Part shown: positions 9,921-18,242 of the stretch, piece by piece
Numbering within the stretch: position 1 is the stretch's first letter
Layout: every line of letters starts with the position of its first letter
Assembly (NCBI RefSeq): GCF_006715005.1
Contig: NZ_VFMJ01000001.1
Span: forward strand, 1,364,001-1,428,000
Direction of reading: 5' to 3'
Source of the DNA: Serratia marcescens
Lineage (GTDB): Bacteria; Pseudomonadota; Gammaproteobacteria; Enterobacterales; Enterobacteriaceae
Length of the DNA: 64,000 nt
Notes under the pieces: generated by a model
The model's input: the letters and a program-made list of their open reading frames with translations, nothing else
Told to the model about the DNA's origin: nothing
The model's database searches: none
Translations under genes and position numbers: made by a program

Positions 9921-10520
9921 TCAGCCTGCCAATTCTGTGATCCGCTCACGGGCGTTCGCCAACCCCTGCGCGAGGCCGTGCGGTTTCATATCCAGCCCTT
10001 CGGCATAGATAAATTGCACGTCGCCGATCCCCATCAGCCCCAGCACCGATCGCAGGTAGGGTGTCACGGCATCGGTCGGCTGGCCGGCGTGTACGCCGCC
10101 GCGTGAACTGAATACCAGCGCATTGACGCCCTCGACCAACCCGACCGGGTAGGTGGCGGTATAGTTGAACGTTACCCGGGCGCGGGCCACCAGATCGAAC
10201 CAGTTTTTCAGCTGGGTTGGTACGTTGAGGTTGTACATTGGTGCCCCGATCAGCAGCAGATCGCTCCCTTTCAGTTCGGCAATCAGCCGATCGGAAAGCG
10301 CCACCGCCGCTTTGGCGCGTTGACTGGTGTTTTCCGCGCCGCGCAGCGCACTAAACAGCTCGCCATCCAATACCGGCAGATCCAACGCCGTCAGATCGTG
10401 CTCGACGATCTTATCTTCGTGTCCTTTGGCCCGACGTTCCGCCAGATAGCGATCAATCAGGTTATTGGTCTGCGAGTCGTTTCCCATAATGCTGGATTTG
10501 AGCACCAGTATTTTTTTCAT
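9921..10520 (-). CDS. azoR: FMN-dependent NADH-azoreductase/quinone reductase (AzoR family)
   Basis: Flavodoxin-fold FMN enzymes of this family reduce quinones and azo compounds with NADH in two-electron steps and protect against electrophile stress. The 199-residue protein aligns along its length with E. coli AzoR: KKILVLKSSI at the N terminus (phosphate-binding loop), GAPMYNLNVPTQLKNWFD (about residues 94-111, FMN contact), a SSRGG segment near residue 142 and VTPYLRSVLGLMGI. It is divergent from a LysR gene across 129 bases containing three dyads, suggesting control by that regulator. It could be a paralog with different substrate preference. Confidence 0.88.
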   Translation of the reverse strand: MKKILVLKSSIMGNDSQTNNLIDRYLAERRAKGHEDKIVEHDLTALDLPVLDGELFSALRGAENTSQRAKAAVALSDRLIAELKGSDLLLIGAPMYNLNVPTQLKNWFDLVARARVTFNYTATYPVGLVEGVNALVFSSRGGVHAGQPTDAVTPYLRSVLGLMGIGDVQFIYAEGLDMKPHGLAQGLANARERITELAG

Positions 10521-10554
10521 GTGGTTGTCCTCTGACGGTCATCTGTGGTTTTCA

Positions 10555-10641
10555 CCGGAAATTCCGGAATGACTGCAGGTTATCATTGCTTGATGTTCAC
10601 CAGTGGTGATAGGTTTTCACTTAATTGATTCCAATTTGGAA
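10555..10641. promoter_or_regulatory. Three 13-base dyads in the azoR/lysR divergent promoter region
   Basis: Three perfect odd-centred dyads lie between the start codons: CCGGAA-A-TTCCGG (10555-10567), TCACCA-G-TGGTGA (10597-10609) and TTCCAA-T-TTGGAA (10629-10641). Their centres are 42 and 32 bases apart, close to four and three helical turns. The last overlaps the ribosome-binding region of the LysR gene. LysR proteins bind dyads in divergent promoters, so one or more are candidate operators. Confidence 0.5.
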
Positions 10642-10649
10642 ACGGTGAA

Positions 10650-11579
10650 ATGAAAAGCGATCTCAGCGCGCTGCCGGCTTTTGTCGCCGTGGCGGAAGGT
10701 GGCAGTTTTGCCGCCGCCGCAGAAAAACTGCATCTGACGCGCTCCGCGGTCAGCAAAATCGTGTCGCGGCTGGAGGCGCGGCTCGGCGTGATGTTGTTTA
10801 TGCGCACGACGCGCAGCCTGAGCCTGACGGACGAAGGGGCGCTGTACTACGAGCACTGTCGGCAGGCATTGGCGAACATTCAGGCGGCGGAACATCAACT
10901 GGACAGCGGCAAGATGCAGGTCAGCGGCCGGCTCAGGGTCTCAGTGCCGGTGTTGTTCGGCCACCTGTGCATCGCCCCCTTGCTGACGGCGCTGGCGAAT
11001 GAGCATCCGTTGCTGGCGCTGGAAATCTCGTTCAGCGACCGCAGGATCGATCTGGTCGACGAGGGGTTCGATCTGGCGGTACGTATCGGCGAGCTGGCGG
11101 ACAGCGGCAGTCTGATTGCCCGGCGCCTGGGCGAACACGGCATGCTCCTGTGCGCGTCGCCCGATTACCTGTGGCGCAGCGGAGAACCGAGCACGCTGGA
11201 CGCGTTAAGCCGACATCAGGCGGTGGGGTATCTGCATGCCGGTACCGTGTTGCCCTGGCAACTTCGCGGCGAAAACGGTGAGTTGCAGTCGTTCAGGCCA
11301 CCGGCCAAGATGATGATGGATGACATGCAGGGGATCGTCGATGCCGTTTCCGCCGGTGCCGGTATTGCCTGGCTGCCGGAGTGGCTGGTACGCGATCGGC
11401 TGGTGGCGGGGACGTTGGTGGAGATCATGCGCGGTGAATCCAGCCTCAGTTTTCCGGTGAATGTGGTATGGCCTTATATGCCTTACCAGCCGCTCAAGGT
11501 GCGGCTGGCGGTGGACAAATTGGTGGCGGAGCTGCCGGGGAAATTGGCGCTTGCTGCGCCGGTGATATCTTACCGGTAA
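10650..11579 (+). CDS. LysR-family transcriptional regulator, divergent from azoR
   Basis: The 309-residue protein has an N-terminal winged helix (about residues 5-62: FVAVAEGGSFAAAAEKLHLT, then SAVSKIVSRLEARLG) and a LysR substrate-binding domain (about 90-295) with the effector-pocket pattern DLAVRIGELADSGSLIARRL common in regulators of quinone and electrophile responses. Divergence from azoR suggests it controls that gene and itself. A signal molecule cannot be read from sequence. The next gene is over 100 bases away. Confidence 0.9.
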   Translation: MKSDLSALPAFVAVAEGGSFAAAAEKLHLTRSAVSKIVSRLEARLGVMLFMRTTRSLSLTDEGALYYEHCRQALANIQAAEHQLDSGKMQVSGRLRVSVPVLFGHLCIAPLLTALANEHPLLALEISFSDRRIDLVDEGFDLAVRIGELADSGSLIARRLGEHGMLLCASPDYLWRSGEPSTLDALSRHQAVGYLHAGTVLPWQLRGENGELQSFRPPAKMMMDDMQGIVDAVSAGAGIAWLPEWLVRDRLVAGTLVEIMRGESSLSFPVNVVWPYMPYQPLKVRLAVDKLVAELPGKLALAAPVISYR

Positions 11580-11718
11580 TGGCCGGCGCCACCATCGACA
11601 GGAAACGGGCGCTAATGTACCGAATAGAGGGACGAAAACGGCGCTGTCAGGCTCATTGAATGCGCAGGTGACCGTTTATTATAACCTGATTAGTAGGGTT
11701 ATTATTCGAGGTCGGTCA

Positions 11719-11814
11719 ATGAGCACGAAAAGCGAATCCAGATGGCGCCTGATCAGTATTTTTATGCTGACGGTACTCGCCGTTTTAATAGGCATTTTGG
11801 TTAAACTGGATTGA
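11719..11814 (+). CDS. Predicted 31-residue single-pass membrane protein
   Basis: ATG at 11719, preceded by CGAGG at a suitable distance, opens a frame encoding MSTKSESRWRLISIFMLTVL and a further AVLIGILVKLD. It has a basic, polar N terminus and one hydrophobic helix, the standard plan of enterobacterial small membrane proteins. I recognise no named family. A weak hairpin follows the stop. No database support could be checked. Confidence 0.5.
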   Translation: MSTKSESRWRLISIFMLTVLAVLIGILVKLD

Positions 11815-11845
11815 AGTCTGACCAGGTGATAAAAGCCTGGCCATT

Positions 11846-11953
11846 TTATTGCGCGGCAAGTAAGCGCATCATGTCTTCTTCATACAGCAAGGCTAAAATC
11901 CACAGCACCAACAACATTATTGTTAGAGAAAATAATCGCTTTTCATTACGCAT
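11846..11953 (-). CDS. Predicted 35-residue single-pass membrane protein
   Basis: On the minus strand an ATG at 11953 opens MRNEKRLFSLTIMLLVLWIL followed by ALLYEEDMMRLLAAQ: a basic start, a hydrophobic helix of about 16 residues and an acidic/amphipathic tail. It converges on the 31-residue frame at 11719. The ribosome-binding site is weak (AGAG about 12 bases upstream), so confidence is lower. No family recognised. Confidence 0.4.
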   Translation of the reverse strand: MRNEKRLFSLTIMLLVLWILALLYEEDMMRLLAAQ

Positions 11954-12057
11954 CGTTTAATTTGCTCTTCGGCGGTTCGACGTTGCGTAGCCTATCTCAG
12001 CGTTGTGACAACTGTTAGGGACCTGTGCCAAATAAAGCCATTTTGTTGCGCGTCTAT

Positions 12058-12918
12058 TTAGGTTTCTCCGGCGGCTATCGCTTCGGCCCCCAGGGGGCCA
12101 GGTTCCATAATCCTTTGGTGGCCGCGAATGGCGGTAGGCGCGAAGCCGAAGCGCTTGCGAAAACGTTCGGCGAAACGCGACGCGCTTTCATAGCCGACAT
12201 GTTGTGCGATGGCGGAGATCGGCCAGTCGGTGGATTGCAGCAGGGCCAGCGCACTGCTCATGCGCACGTCGATCATCAGGTTGCGCAACGCGGTATTTTC
12301 CATCGACAGTTTGCGGCGCAGCATCACTTCACTCATCGACAGGCTCTCCGCGACTTTGGCCGCGGTCCAAATGCTGTGTGGATCGGTTGCCAGGCAGCGG
12401 CGCACGCGCTGCGTCAGGTCTTTAGCTTCGTTGTGGATGAAGCGAATGCCGAACTGGGCCAGCCACAGCAGAATCTCCAGCATTTTGTGCCGCACGATGA
12501 TGGTGGGAAAACGCTGCCGGAGCGCCAGCGCCAGGCTGGTGGTCTCAAAGCTGTGCTTCAGGGCGCAGGGCAGATTGCGCAGCGCCAGGACGGCATCGAA
12601 CGGCATCGGCGCCGGCGTTTCCTCGGCCGGAGGCTGAAGAGTGAGCAACAGAGGGTCGCAGGTCAGCAACTGACAGCTGAACACTCCCTCTTCAGAGGGG
12701 CCGTTAATAATATCCACCGTTTGTCCCCCGTCGATAATCAACAGCTCGCCGGGATGAGCCACCACTTCGTGTTGTTGCCAGCGTACGCGCTTATGGCCTT
12801 GTTGTATCAGGTACAGATGTGGTTGCTCAAAATAGACTGAAGGGAATAATAATTCAGTATGCTGAATGATGTGCGCTGAGGCACCAATTCCTGAACAGAG
12901 ATTAATTGTACGTTCCAT
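12058..12918 (-). CDS. AraC-family transcriptional regulator
   Basis: The 286-residue protein has an N-terminal cupin-like sensing domain (about 20-110, with HPGELLIIDGGQ) and a C-terminal pair of helix-turn-helix motifs of the AraC/XylS type (about 175-270: TAAKVAESLSMSEVMLRRKL and ISAIAQHVGYESASRFAERF). It lies alone between flagellar clusters, where E. coli has no such gene. Target and ligand are unknown. Layout resembles GadX/YdeO-type regulators, but that comparison is weak. Confidence 0.88.
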   Translation of the reverse strand: MERTINLCSGIGASAHIIQHTELLFPSVYFEQPHLYLIQQGHKRVRWQQHEVVAHPGELLIIDGGQTVDIINGPSEEGVFSCQLLTCDPLLLTLQPPAEETPAPMPFDAVLALRNLPCALKHSFETTSLALALRQRFPTIIVRHKMLEILLWLAQFGIRFIHNEAKDLTQRVRRCLATDPHSIWTAAKVAESLSMSEVMLRRKLSMENTALRNLMIDVRMSSALALLQSTDWPISAIAQHVGYESASRFAERFRKRFGFAPTAIRGHQRIMEPGPLGAEAIAAGET

Positions 12919-13226
12919 CGATATTCATTTCGCAGCCATTATCTGAGAATATCTTTACGCTTTGATCCGCGTTGGAGCAACATTTTTCCATGGGCTGTGA
13001 AACACAGCGGCGTGTTTTATCTATCAAAAATCAATTTCCTGCTGAACAGAAAACGTCCGTGTCGGGATGATGCTTATCCATTAAAGTGAGAGCCAGGCTC
13101 GAAGCGCGCATTTTACTAATTACCCATAAACTGAATAATTCAAATGCCATAGATTAATATCCTAACGTAACCCGAGAGTAATAGCGCATGGTGCTATTTA
13201 ATCCATTTTCGTCAGTATTGTCGATC
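12919..13226. other. Gap between fliT end and AraC-family gene
   Basis: This 308-base stretch must carry the promoter of the minus-strand AraC gene. I see one AAACAC/GTGTTT dyad at 13000-13017 and otherwise AT-rich sequence with no supported reading frame or terminator. Confidence 0.35.
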
Positions 13227-13595
13227 TTATCGGACTTGTGGTTCCCCCAGCAACAGTGCACGATCATGAAACTGGCCGTAGGTATTGTTGACGACGTTCT
13301 GGCGCGTGGACTGCTCGATCAGCGTTTTCAGCTCATCCATGCGTTGCTGTAGCAGACGCTTGAGCTCGGTTTCGTTGTCGAGGATCTGTTGCAGCTTATT
13401 GCGCAGCATCTCCTGCAAGGCCATTGACGGGCCGGCTTGCCCGGTAAAGGCGGCGGTTTTTTCTACCGCCGTCACGTAGGCGAACTCGAGTTCGACGAGC
13501 TCTTCCCAGCGCCCGGTTTGCGCCAGCGCGATCATCTGGCTGCTCAGACTGTAAATTTGTTGATAAGCGGCTAACAGCTGCTGTTGACGTTCCAT
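13227..13595 (-). CDS. fliT: Flagellar export chaperone FliT
   Basis: FliT is the chaperone of the filament cap protein FliD and in Salmonella also an anti-FlhDC factor. The 122 residues form a helical bundle (QQLLAAYQQIYSLSSQMIAL at the start), matching the family length. It is the last gene of fliDST; its ATG shares one base with the fliS TAA. After cap export, freed FliT would be expected to dampen class II transcription. Confidence 0.93.
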   Translation of the reverse strand: MERQQQLLAAYQQIYSLSSQMIALAQTGRWEELVELEFAYVTAVEKTAAFTGQAGPSMALQEMLRNKLQQILDNETELKRLLQQRMDELKTLIEQSTRQNVVNNTYGQFHDRALLLGEPQVR

Positions 13596-14005
13596 TACAT
13601 GGCGTCCTGCGAAGGTTGGTAGTTGGGGCCGATCTGGCGCCAGGCGTCGGCGATGTTTTCCAGCAGTTTGACCACTTCGGCGATCGCCGCTTCGTCGTTA
13701 TGCAGGTTGGCCTGCATTAACCGACGCTTCATGTAGTCGTACAACGCCGCCAGGTTTTCGGCGATCTCGCCGCCCTGTTGAGGGTCCAGGCCGCCTTTCA
13801 GGCCGTTGTCGATGATGTTGATGGCTTTGGACAGCGCCAGGCCTTTGCCGGCGATATCGCCCTGGTTCATCAGGATGCGTGCGCGAAGCAGGGCGCTGAG
13901 CGCCCCGTCGAACAACATCACGATTAACTGGTGCGGGCTGGCGCTCATGGCGCCGCTTTCCAGACTGACCTGTGCATAGGCCTGAGTGCCGCTACGGTTA
14001 TACAT
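13595..14005 (-). CDS. fliS: Flagellin chaperone FliS
   Basis: FliS binds newly made flagellin, prevents premature polymerisation and delivers it to the export gate. The 136-residue protein carries the conserved YAQVSLESGAMSASPHQLIV N-terminal region and LMLFDGAL-like helix (VMLFDGALSALLRARILM). It lies 26 bases after fliD and overlaps fliT. Confidence 0.96.
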   Translation of the reverse strand: MYNRSGTQAYAQVSLESGAMSASPHQLIVMLFDGALSALLRARILMNQGDIAGKGLALSKAINIIDNGLKGGLDPQQGGEIAENLAALYDYMKRRLMQANLHNDEAAIAEVVKLLENIADAWRQIGPNYQPSQDAM

Positions 14006-14031
14006 GCTGTTTTCTTTACCTTGTTAAAGGG

Positions 14032-15432
14032 TTACTTGAACTGTTGAGCCAAATAGTTACTGGTGCCGTTCATTTTCGACATCATGGTATCCAGCTGAAC
14101 GAACTGTTGTTTGTAACGATCGATGGTGTTCTGAATGCTGGCGGTGACCGTGGTGATCTGGCTGTTCAGGCGATCGAGGTTGGTGTTGATGCTCTTGGTC
14201 GAGTTCTCGATGATGCCGCCGGATTTGATGTAGCTCTGGATCTGGTTGTGGATCTCGGTGGCCATGCCGGTGTCTTTGCCGTTGCCGACGAAGAAGTTGC
14301 TGACCTGATCCGGCTTCTCATCCATCGCTTTCTTCAGCTTGGCGCTGTCGATTTCCAGCTTGCCGGTTTTGGTGTTGGTGGAGATACCGAGGTTGCCCAG
14401 GCCTTTCAAATCCGGGTTGTCCTGGGCTGCGCTCAGGGCGCTTTTGATCGACGACTGAACGCCGCGCAGGGTGTTGTCGCCCAGCAGCGGACCGTTGCTG
14501 GGGTTTGGCGCTTCGCCGGTTTTCACCGGGGTGAACTTGGACAGTGCGTTGAAGGTGTCCAGCAGTGAGTTATAGCTATCGACCCACTCTTTGATTTTGT
14601 CGGTGGTGCCGGCGGTGTTGGCGCTGATCACCAGGTGCTGCGGTTCATCGGTTTTGGTTTTGGTTTTCAAATCGATGGTAACGCCCTGCAGGGCATCGCT
14701 GATCGAGTTGGTGCTGCGCTTGATGGCTGTGCCGTTCACCATCAGCTCCGCATCCTGCGGCGCGACCGTCTGCTTCATGGCAGTGGTGGTGCCGCGGGTG
14801 GCGTTGTAGTTCAGGATATCGCCCAGCTTATCGTCGTTATCGACCTGGAGGGAAATCTTGTTGTTTTCGCCGGTGGTGGAGGAGCTGATCGCCAGCTGAT
14901 AGTCGTTGTCGCCGACGCGCATGATGCTGGCGGTGACGCCGGCTTTGGCGCCGTTGATGGCGTCGCGCATCTCAAGCAGAGAGGTTTGATCGTCGCTGAG
15001 CGGGATCTTGGTTTCTTTCGGCGGGTTGCCGGCGGTGATGGTCAGAGAGCGGTTGGTGATGCCTTCTTTACCTAATTTTTCGCCTTGATCGCTGACTTTC
15101 GCCTGCGTGGTCAGGGTTTGCGCCTGCGCCAGTTTGTTCACTTCCACCACGTAGTTGCCCGGTACCGCCTTGGCGTTGGTGGTGATTTTAAAGGCGTCAT
15201 GTTCGGTGGCGGTAGTCGCCTTGAAGAAGTCCTCTTTCGCCATCTCCTTGCTGAGGTTGTCGAACTTTTCCAATGCGCCTTTGAGCGTGCCGTAACCGGT
15301 CAGCTGGGCGTTATAGCTGGATTGCTTGGTGGTGTAGGGGGTCAGGCGCTGTTGTTCCGCCTTGGTCAGCTTATCCAGCAGGCCGTTGAGGTCGAGTCCT
15401 GAGCCGAGACCTAATGAACTGATCGTTGCCAT
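14032..15432 (-). CDS. fliD: Flagellar filament capping protein FliD (HAP2)
   Basis: FliD forms the pentameric cap under which flagellin subunits fold. The 466-residue protein has the D0/D1 N-terminal region (SSLGLGSGLDLNGLLDKLTK, residues 4-23), a variable middle and a coiled C terminus (DRLNSQITTVTASIQNTIDR, then YKQQFVQLDTMMSKMNGTSN). Length is close to E. coli FliD. AAGGAG precedes the ATG, and a consensus sigma-28 promoter lies 41-67 bases upstream. Confidence 0.97.
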   Translation of the reverse strand: MATISSLGLGSGLDLNGLLDKLTKAEQQRLTPYTTKQSSYNAQLTGYGTLKGALEKFDNLSKEMAKEDFFKATTATEHDAFKITTNAKAVPGNYVVEVNKLAQAQTLTTQAKVSDQGEKLGKEGITNRSLTITAGNPPKETKIPLSDDQTSLLEMRDAINGAKAGVTASIMRVGDNDYQLAISSSTTGENNKISLQVDNDDKLGDILNYNATRGTTTAMKQTVAPQDAELMVNGTAIKRSTNSISDALQGVTIDLKTKTKTDEPQHLVISANTAGTTDKIKEWVDSYNSLLDTFNALSKFTPVKTGEAPNPSNGPLLGDNTLRGVQSSIKSALSAAQDNPDLKGLGNLGISTNTKTGKLEIDSAKLKKAMDEKPDQVSNFFVGNGKDTGMATEIHNQIQSYIKSGGIIENSTKSINTNLDRLNSQITTVTASIQNTIDRYKQQFVQLDTMMSKMNGTSNYLAQQFK

Positions 15433-15472
15433 GAGTAATTCTCCTTGATTATGACTTTATTCGCTTTACGCG

Positions 15473-15499
15473 TTATCGGCCCAGTGATGAAAAAGTTTA
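15473..15499 (-). promoter_or_regulatory. Sigma-28 (FliA) promoter of fliDST
   Basis: On the minus strand TAAA (15499-15496) and GCCGATAA (15480-15473) are separated by exactly 15 bases, a perfect match to the enterobacterial FliA promoter. It points at fliD, which starts at 15432. Confidence 0.92.
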
Positions 15500-15593
15500 C
15501 CGAAAAAAGCAAAAAACCGATGGCGCAATAGAGGAGGGAAAAACCACGTTATTTCTGCCATTGCCGCAGACGCAAAAAATTTTAAAAAATTGC

Positions 15594-15620
15594 TAAAGGT
15601 TGTTAGGGGAGGGCCGATAC
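15594..15620 (+). promoter_or_regulatory. Sigma-28 (FliA) promoter of fliC
   Basis: TAAA (15594-15597), 15 bases, then GCCGATAC (15613-15620): FliA consensus except for the last base. Transcription would begin about 85-90 bases before the fliC ATG, leaving a moderately long leader. Confidence 0.92.
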
Positions 15621-15713
15621 CTGAGGGGACGGTGGTTGACGCCGTGGGCAAATAAGCCCGAACCTTTTAACTGTGTTGCGAAGAACGCAACTGACTCGTA
15701 AGGAAAGCAAACA

Positions 15714-16772
15714 ATGGCACAAGTAATCAACACTAACAGCCTGTCGCTGATGGCGCAGAACAACCTGAACAAATCTCAGTCTTCTCTGGGCACTGCGATT
15801 GAGCGTCTGTCTTCCGGTCTGCGTATCAACAGCGCGAAAGACGATGCTGCGGGTCAGGCGATCTCCAACCGTTTCACCGCGAACATCAAAGGCCTGACTC
15901 AGGCTTCTCGTAACGCCAACGACGGTATCTCTCTGGCGCAGACCACTGAAGGCGCACTGAACGAAGTTAACGACAACCTGCAGAACATCCGTCGTCTGAC
16001 CGTACAGGCGCAGAACGGTTCTAACTCCAGCAGCGACCTGAAATCCATCCAGGACGAAATCACCGAGCGCATGTCGGAAATCAACCGTATCTCCGCGCAG
16101 ACTGACTTCAACGGCGTGAAAGTGCTGAGCAGCGATCAGAAACTGACCATCCAGGTTGGCGCTAACGACGGTGAAACTATCGACATCAACCTGCAGAAAA
16201 TCGACTCCACTAAACTGGGTCTGGATGGCTTCGACGTTACTACTAAAGGCCCTACTGCGGGTTCCGCGATTGCTACCGGCGCTCACATCAAAGCTGCTAC
16301 CGGTGAAGACGTTGTTTACGATGCTGCCACTGCGAAAAGCGGTTTGGCTGACGGTAAGGCGCTGATCTCTGGTAAAGGTGCAGATGGTAAAGATGCGATG
16401 TTTGTCGAAACTACCGACAAAACTACCGGTGCTAAAACTTACGCTGCAGCCTCTGTAGACAAAGACGGTAAAGTAACCGAAGGCACTGCCGTCACCATGA
16501 AAAACCCACTGGATACCCTGGACAAAGCGCTGGCACAGGTTGACGGCCTGCGTTCTTCCCTGGGTGCGGTACAGAACCGTTTCGATTCTGTTATCAACAA
16601 CCTGAACAGCACCGTGAACAACCTGTCCGCTTCTCAGTCCCGTATCCAGGATGCTGACTACGCGACCGAAGTGTCCAACATGAGCCGTGCCAACATCCTG
16701 CAACAGGCTGGCACCTCTGTTCTGGCACAGGCTAACCAGTCTACTCAGAACGTGCTGTCCCTGCTGCGTTAA
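15714..16772 (+). CDS. fliC: Flagellin FliC
   Basis: This is the filament subunit. The 352-residue protein has conserved D0/D1 ends (MAQVINTNSLSLMAQNNLNK at the N terminus; a C-terminal region from about residue 265 ending STQNVLSLLR) around a short variable surface region (about 175-260). It is much shorter than E. coli flagellin, as in Serratia. The gene favours highly expressed codons and follows a GGAAAG ribosome site. It is monocistronic, with a sigma-28 promoter and a strong terminator. The exposed central domain is the part likely to differ between strains. Confidence 0.98.
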   Translation: MAQVINTNSLSLMAQNNLNKSQSSLGTAIERLSSGLRINSAKDDAAGQAISNRFTANIKGLTQASRNANDGISLAQTTEGALNEVNDNLQNIRRLTVQAQNGSNSSSDLKSIQDEITERMSEINRISAQTDFNGVKVLSSDQKLTIQVGANDGETIDINLQKIDSTKLGLDGFDVTTKGPTAGSAIATGAHIKAATGEDVVYDAATAKSGLADGKALISGKGADGKDAMFVETTDKTTGAKTYAAASVDKDGKVTEGTAVTMKNPLDTLDKALAQVDGLRSSLGAVQNRFDSVINNLNSTVNNLSASQSRIQDADYATEVSNMSRANILQQAGTSVLAQANQSTQNVLSLLR

Positions 16773-16800
16773 TCGTCTCTCCCGATTAACTGTCGCAAAG

Positions 16801-16827
16801 AAACCCCGCTTCGGCGGGGTTTTTTTA
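16801..16827 (+). terminator. Rho-independent terminator of fliC
   Basis: Nine-base arms AAACCCCGC / GCGGGGTTT around a TTCG loop, followed by a T-run, 29 bases after the fliC stop. Confidence 0.93.
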
Positions 16828-16954
16828 TGTTCGCGCACCGCCCGGTTATTACATGGCGCAAATAAAGCCCGTTTTGTGCGACTGTTCAGCCGATTGGCAT
16901 TTCGCCCCCTACGCATAATAGCGCTGACTCTCTTATCCGCAGGTTTAAGACATA

Positions 16955-17677
16955 GTGAGCGATCTGTATACCGCCGAAGGCGTGATGGACAAAAATTCTC
17001 TCTGGCTGCGCTACGTCCCGTTAGTGCGCCACGAGGCGTTGCGCCTGCAGGTTAGGCTGCCCGCCAGCGTGGAGCTTGACGACTTGCTGCAGGCCGGGGG
17101 AATCGGGCTATTGAACGCCGTTGAGCGTTATGACGCCCTACAAGGAACCGCCTTTACCACCTATGCGGTGCAGCGCATTCGCGGCGCGATGCTCGACGAG
17201 CTGCGCAGCCGCGACTGGGTGCCGCGCAGCGTGCGGCGCCATGCGCGCGAGGTCGCGCAGGTGATGCGGCAACTGGAACAGCGTTACGGCCGCCCGGCGA
17301 GCGAGACGGAAGTGGCGCAGACGCTGAATATCTCGCTGGATGAGTACCGTCAAATTCTGTTGGACACCAATAACAGCCAGCTTTTCTCCTACGACGAATG
17401 GCGCGAGGAGCATGGCGAGAACGCGGAACCGATGCTGGAAGGGCATGAAGAGGCCAACCCGCTGCATCACCTGTTGGAAGGCAGCCTGCGCCAACGAGTG
17501 ATCGACGCCATCGAGGCGTTGCCGGAGCGCGAAAAAATGGTGCTGACGCTGTATTACCAGGAAGAGTTGAATCTCAAAGAGATCGGCGCCGTGCTGGACG
17601 TCGGGGAGTCCCGCGTCAGCCAACTGCACAGTCAGGCGATCAAACGGCTGCGTGCGCGGCTGGCGAACGATACCTGA
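16955..17677 (+). CDS. fliA: Flagellar sigma factor FliA (sigma-28)
   Basis: FliA directs RNA polymerase to late flagellar and chemotaxis promoters such as those of fliC and fliD in this window, and is held by FlgM until hook completion. The 240-residue protein has sigma region 2 (VELDDLLQAGGIGLLNAVER, about residues 39-58), region 3 and region 4 helix-turn-helix (NLKEIGAVLDVGESRVSQLH, about 210-229). The start is GTG (VSDLYTAEGVMDK), as in E. coli where the N terminus aligns. fliZ follows. Confidence 0.97.
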   Translation: MSDLYTAEGVMDKNSLWLRYVPLVRHEALRLQVRLPASVELDDLLQAGGIGLLNAVERYDALQGTAFTTYAVQRIRGAMLDELRSRDWVPRSVRRHAREVAQVMRQLEQRYGRPASETEVAQTLNISLDEYRQILLDTNNSQLFSYDEWREEHGENAEPMLEGHEEANPLHHLLEGSLRQRVIDAIEALPEREKMVLTLYYQEELNLKEIGAVLDVGESRVSQLHSQAIKRLRARLANDT

Positions 17678-17732
17678 CGGCGACCCGCCGCCCCTCAACT
17701 CGATGACTCATGTGACAATCGGACTGCCCTTT

Positions 17733-18242
17733 ATGCCAGGAATACTGTTGAAGAAACGGCCGCTTAGCCGTTACCTGAAAGACTACAAGCACAGCCAGAC
17801 CCATTGCTCCCAGTGCGGCAAACTGTTGGACCGCATGGCGCTGGTGTTTCGCGGCAAGATTATCAATAAAGAAGCCATCGCGCGCATGGATCAGCCGATC
17901 GACGATGCGGTCTGGCAAAACGTGCAGCACGAGCTGACCGCGCTGTGCCGCTTTTGCAGCGAGATCTCCTGCAACAGCCACCCGAGCTATTTCGACATCA
18001 TGGCGTTCAAGCAGTATCTGTTCGAACAGACCGAGATGAGCCACAGCACCATCCGCGAGTATGTGGTGCGGCTGCGCCGGCTGGACGAAATGCTGGTGGC
18101 GCGCAACTATCCGGCGGATAAATTCGCCAGCAGCGCCAGCCATCAGCGCATCATCGACGATCTGCCTACCGCGGCGCACAACAACTACCGCATTGCGCTG
18201 CGCAAATACGATCAGTATCTCGCCTGGCAGCGCAGCTACTGA
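17733..18242 (+). CDS. fliZ: Flagellar regulator FliZ
   Basis: FliZ is a DNA-binding regulator co-transcribed with fliA; in Salmonella and Xenorhabdus it tunes FlhDC activity, and in E. coli it antagonises RpoS promoters. The C-terminal part resembles the SAM-like domain of tyrosine recombinases (VREYVVRL-type helix: STIREYVVRLRRLDEMLVAR). The N terminus contains KRPLSRYLKDYKHSQTHCSQ with paired cysteines. I choose ATG 17733 (MPGILLKKRPLS), which matches the E. coli distance to RPLSRYLKD; in-frame ATG 17703 is possible. Neither has a good ribosome site, consistent with coupling to fliA. Confidence 0.9.
   Translation: MPGILLKKRPLSRYLKDYKHSQTHCSQCGKLLDRMALVFRGKIINKEAIARMDQPIDDAVWQNVQHELTALCRFCSEISCNSHPSYFDIMAFKQYLFEQTEMSHSTIREYVVRLRRLDEMLVARNYPADKFASSASHQRIIDDLPTAAHNNYRIALRKYDQYLAWQRSY

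Larger units (their letters stand above)
11580..12057. other. Gap holding two predicted micro-membrane-protein genes
   Basis: This 478-base interval between the LysR and AraC genes has no long reading frame. It contains two convergent tiny frames, each with one strongly hydrophobic segment (listed separately), an ATAACC/GGTTAT dyad near 11681-11702, and a weak CCAGG/CCTGG hairpin (11822-11840) between the two tiny frames. Confidence 0.5.

Noticed and set aside
16885-16898. Sigma-28 promoter for fliA
   Set aside because: GCCGATTG is present but the upstream TAAA is 22 bases away instead of 15; class II control is more likely.
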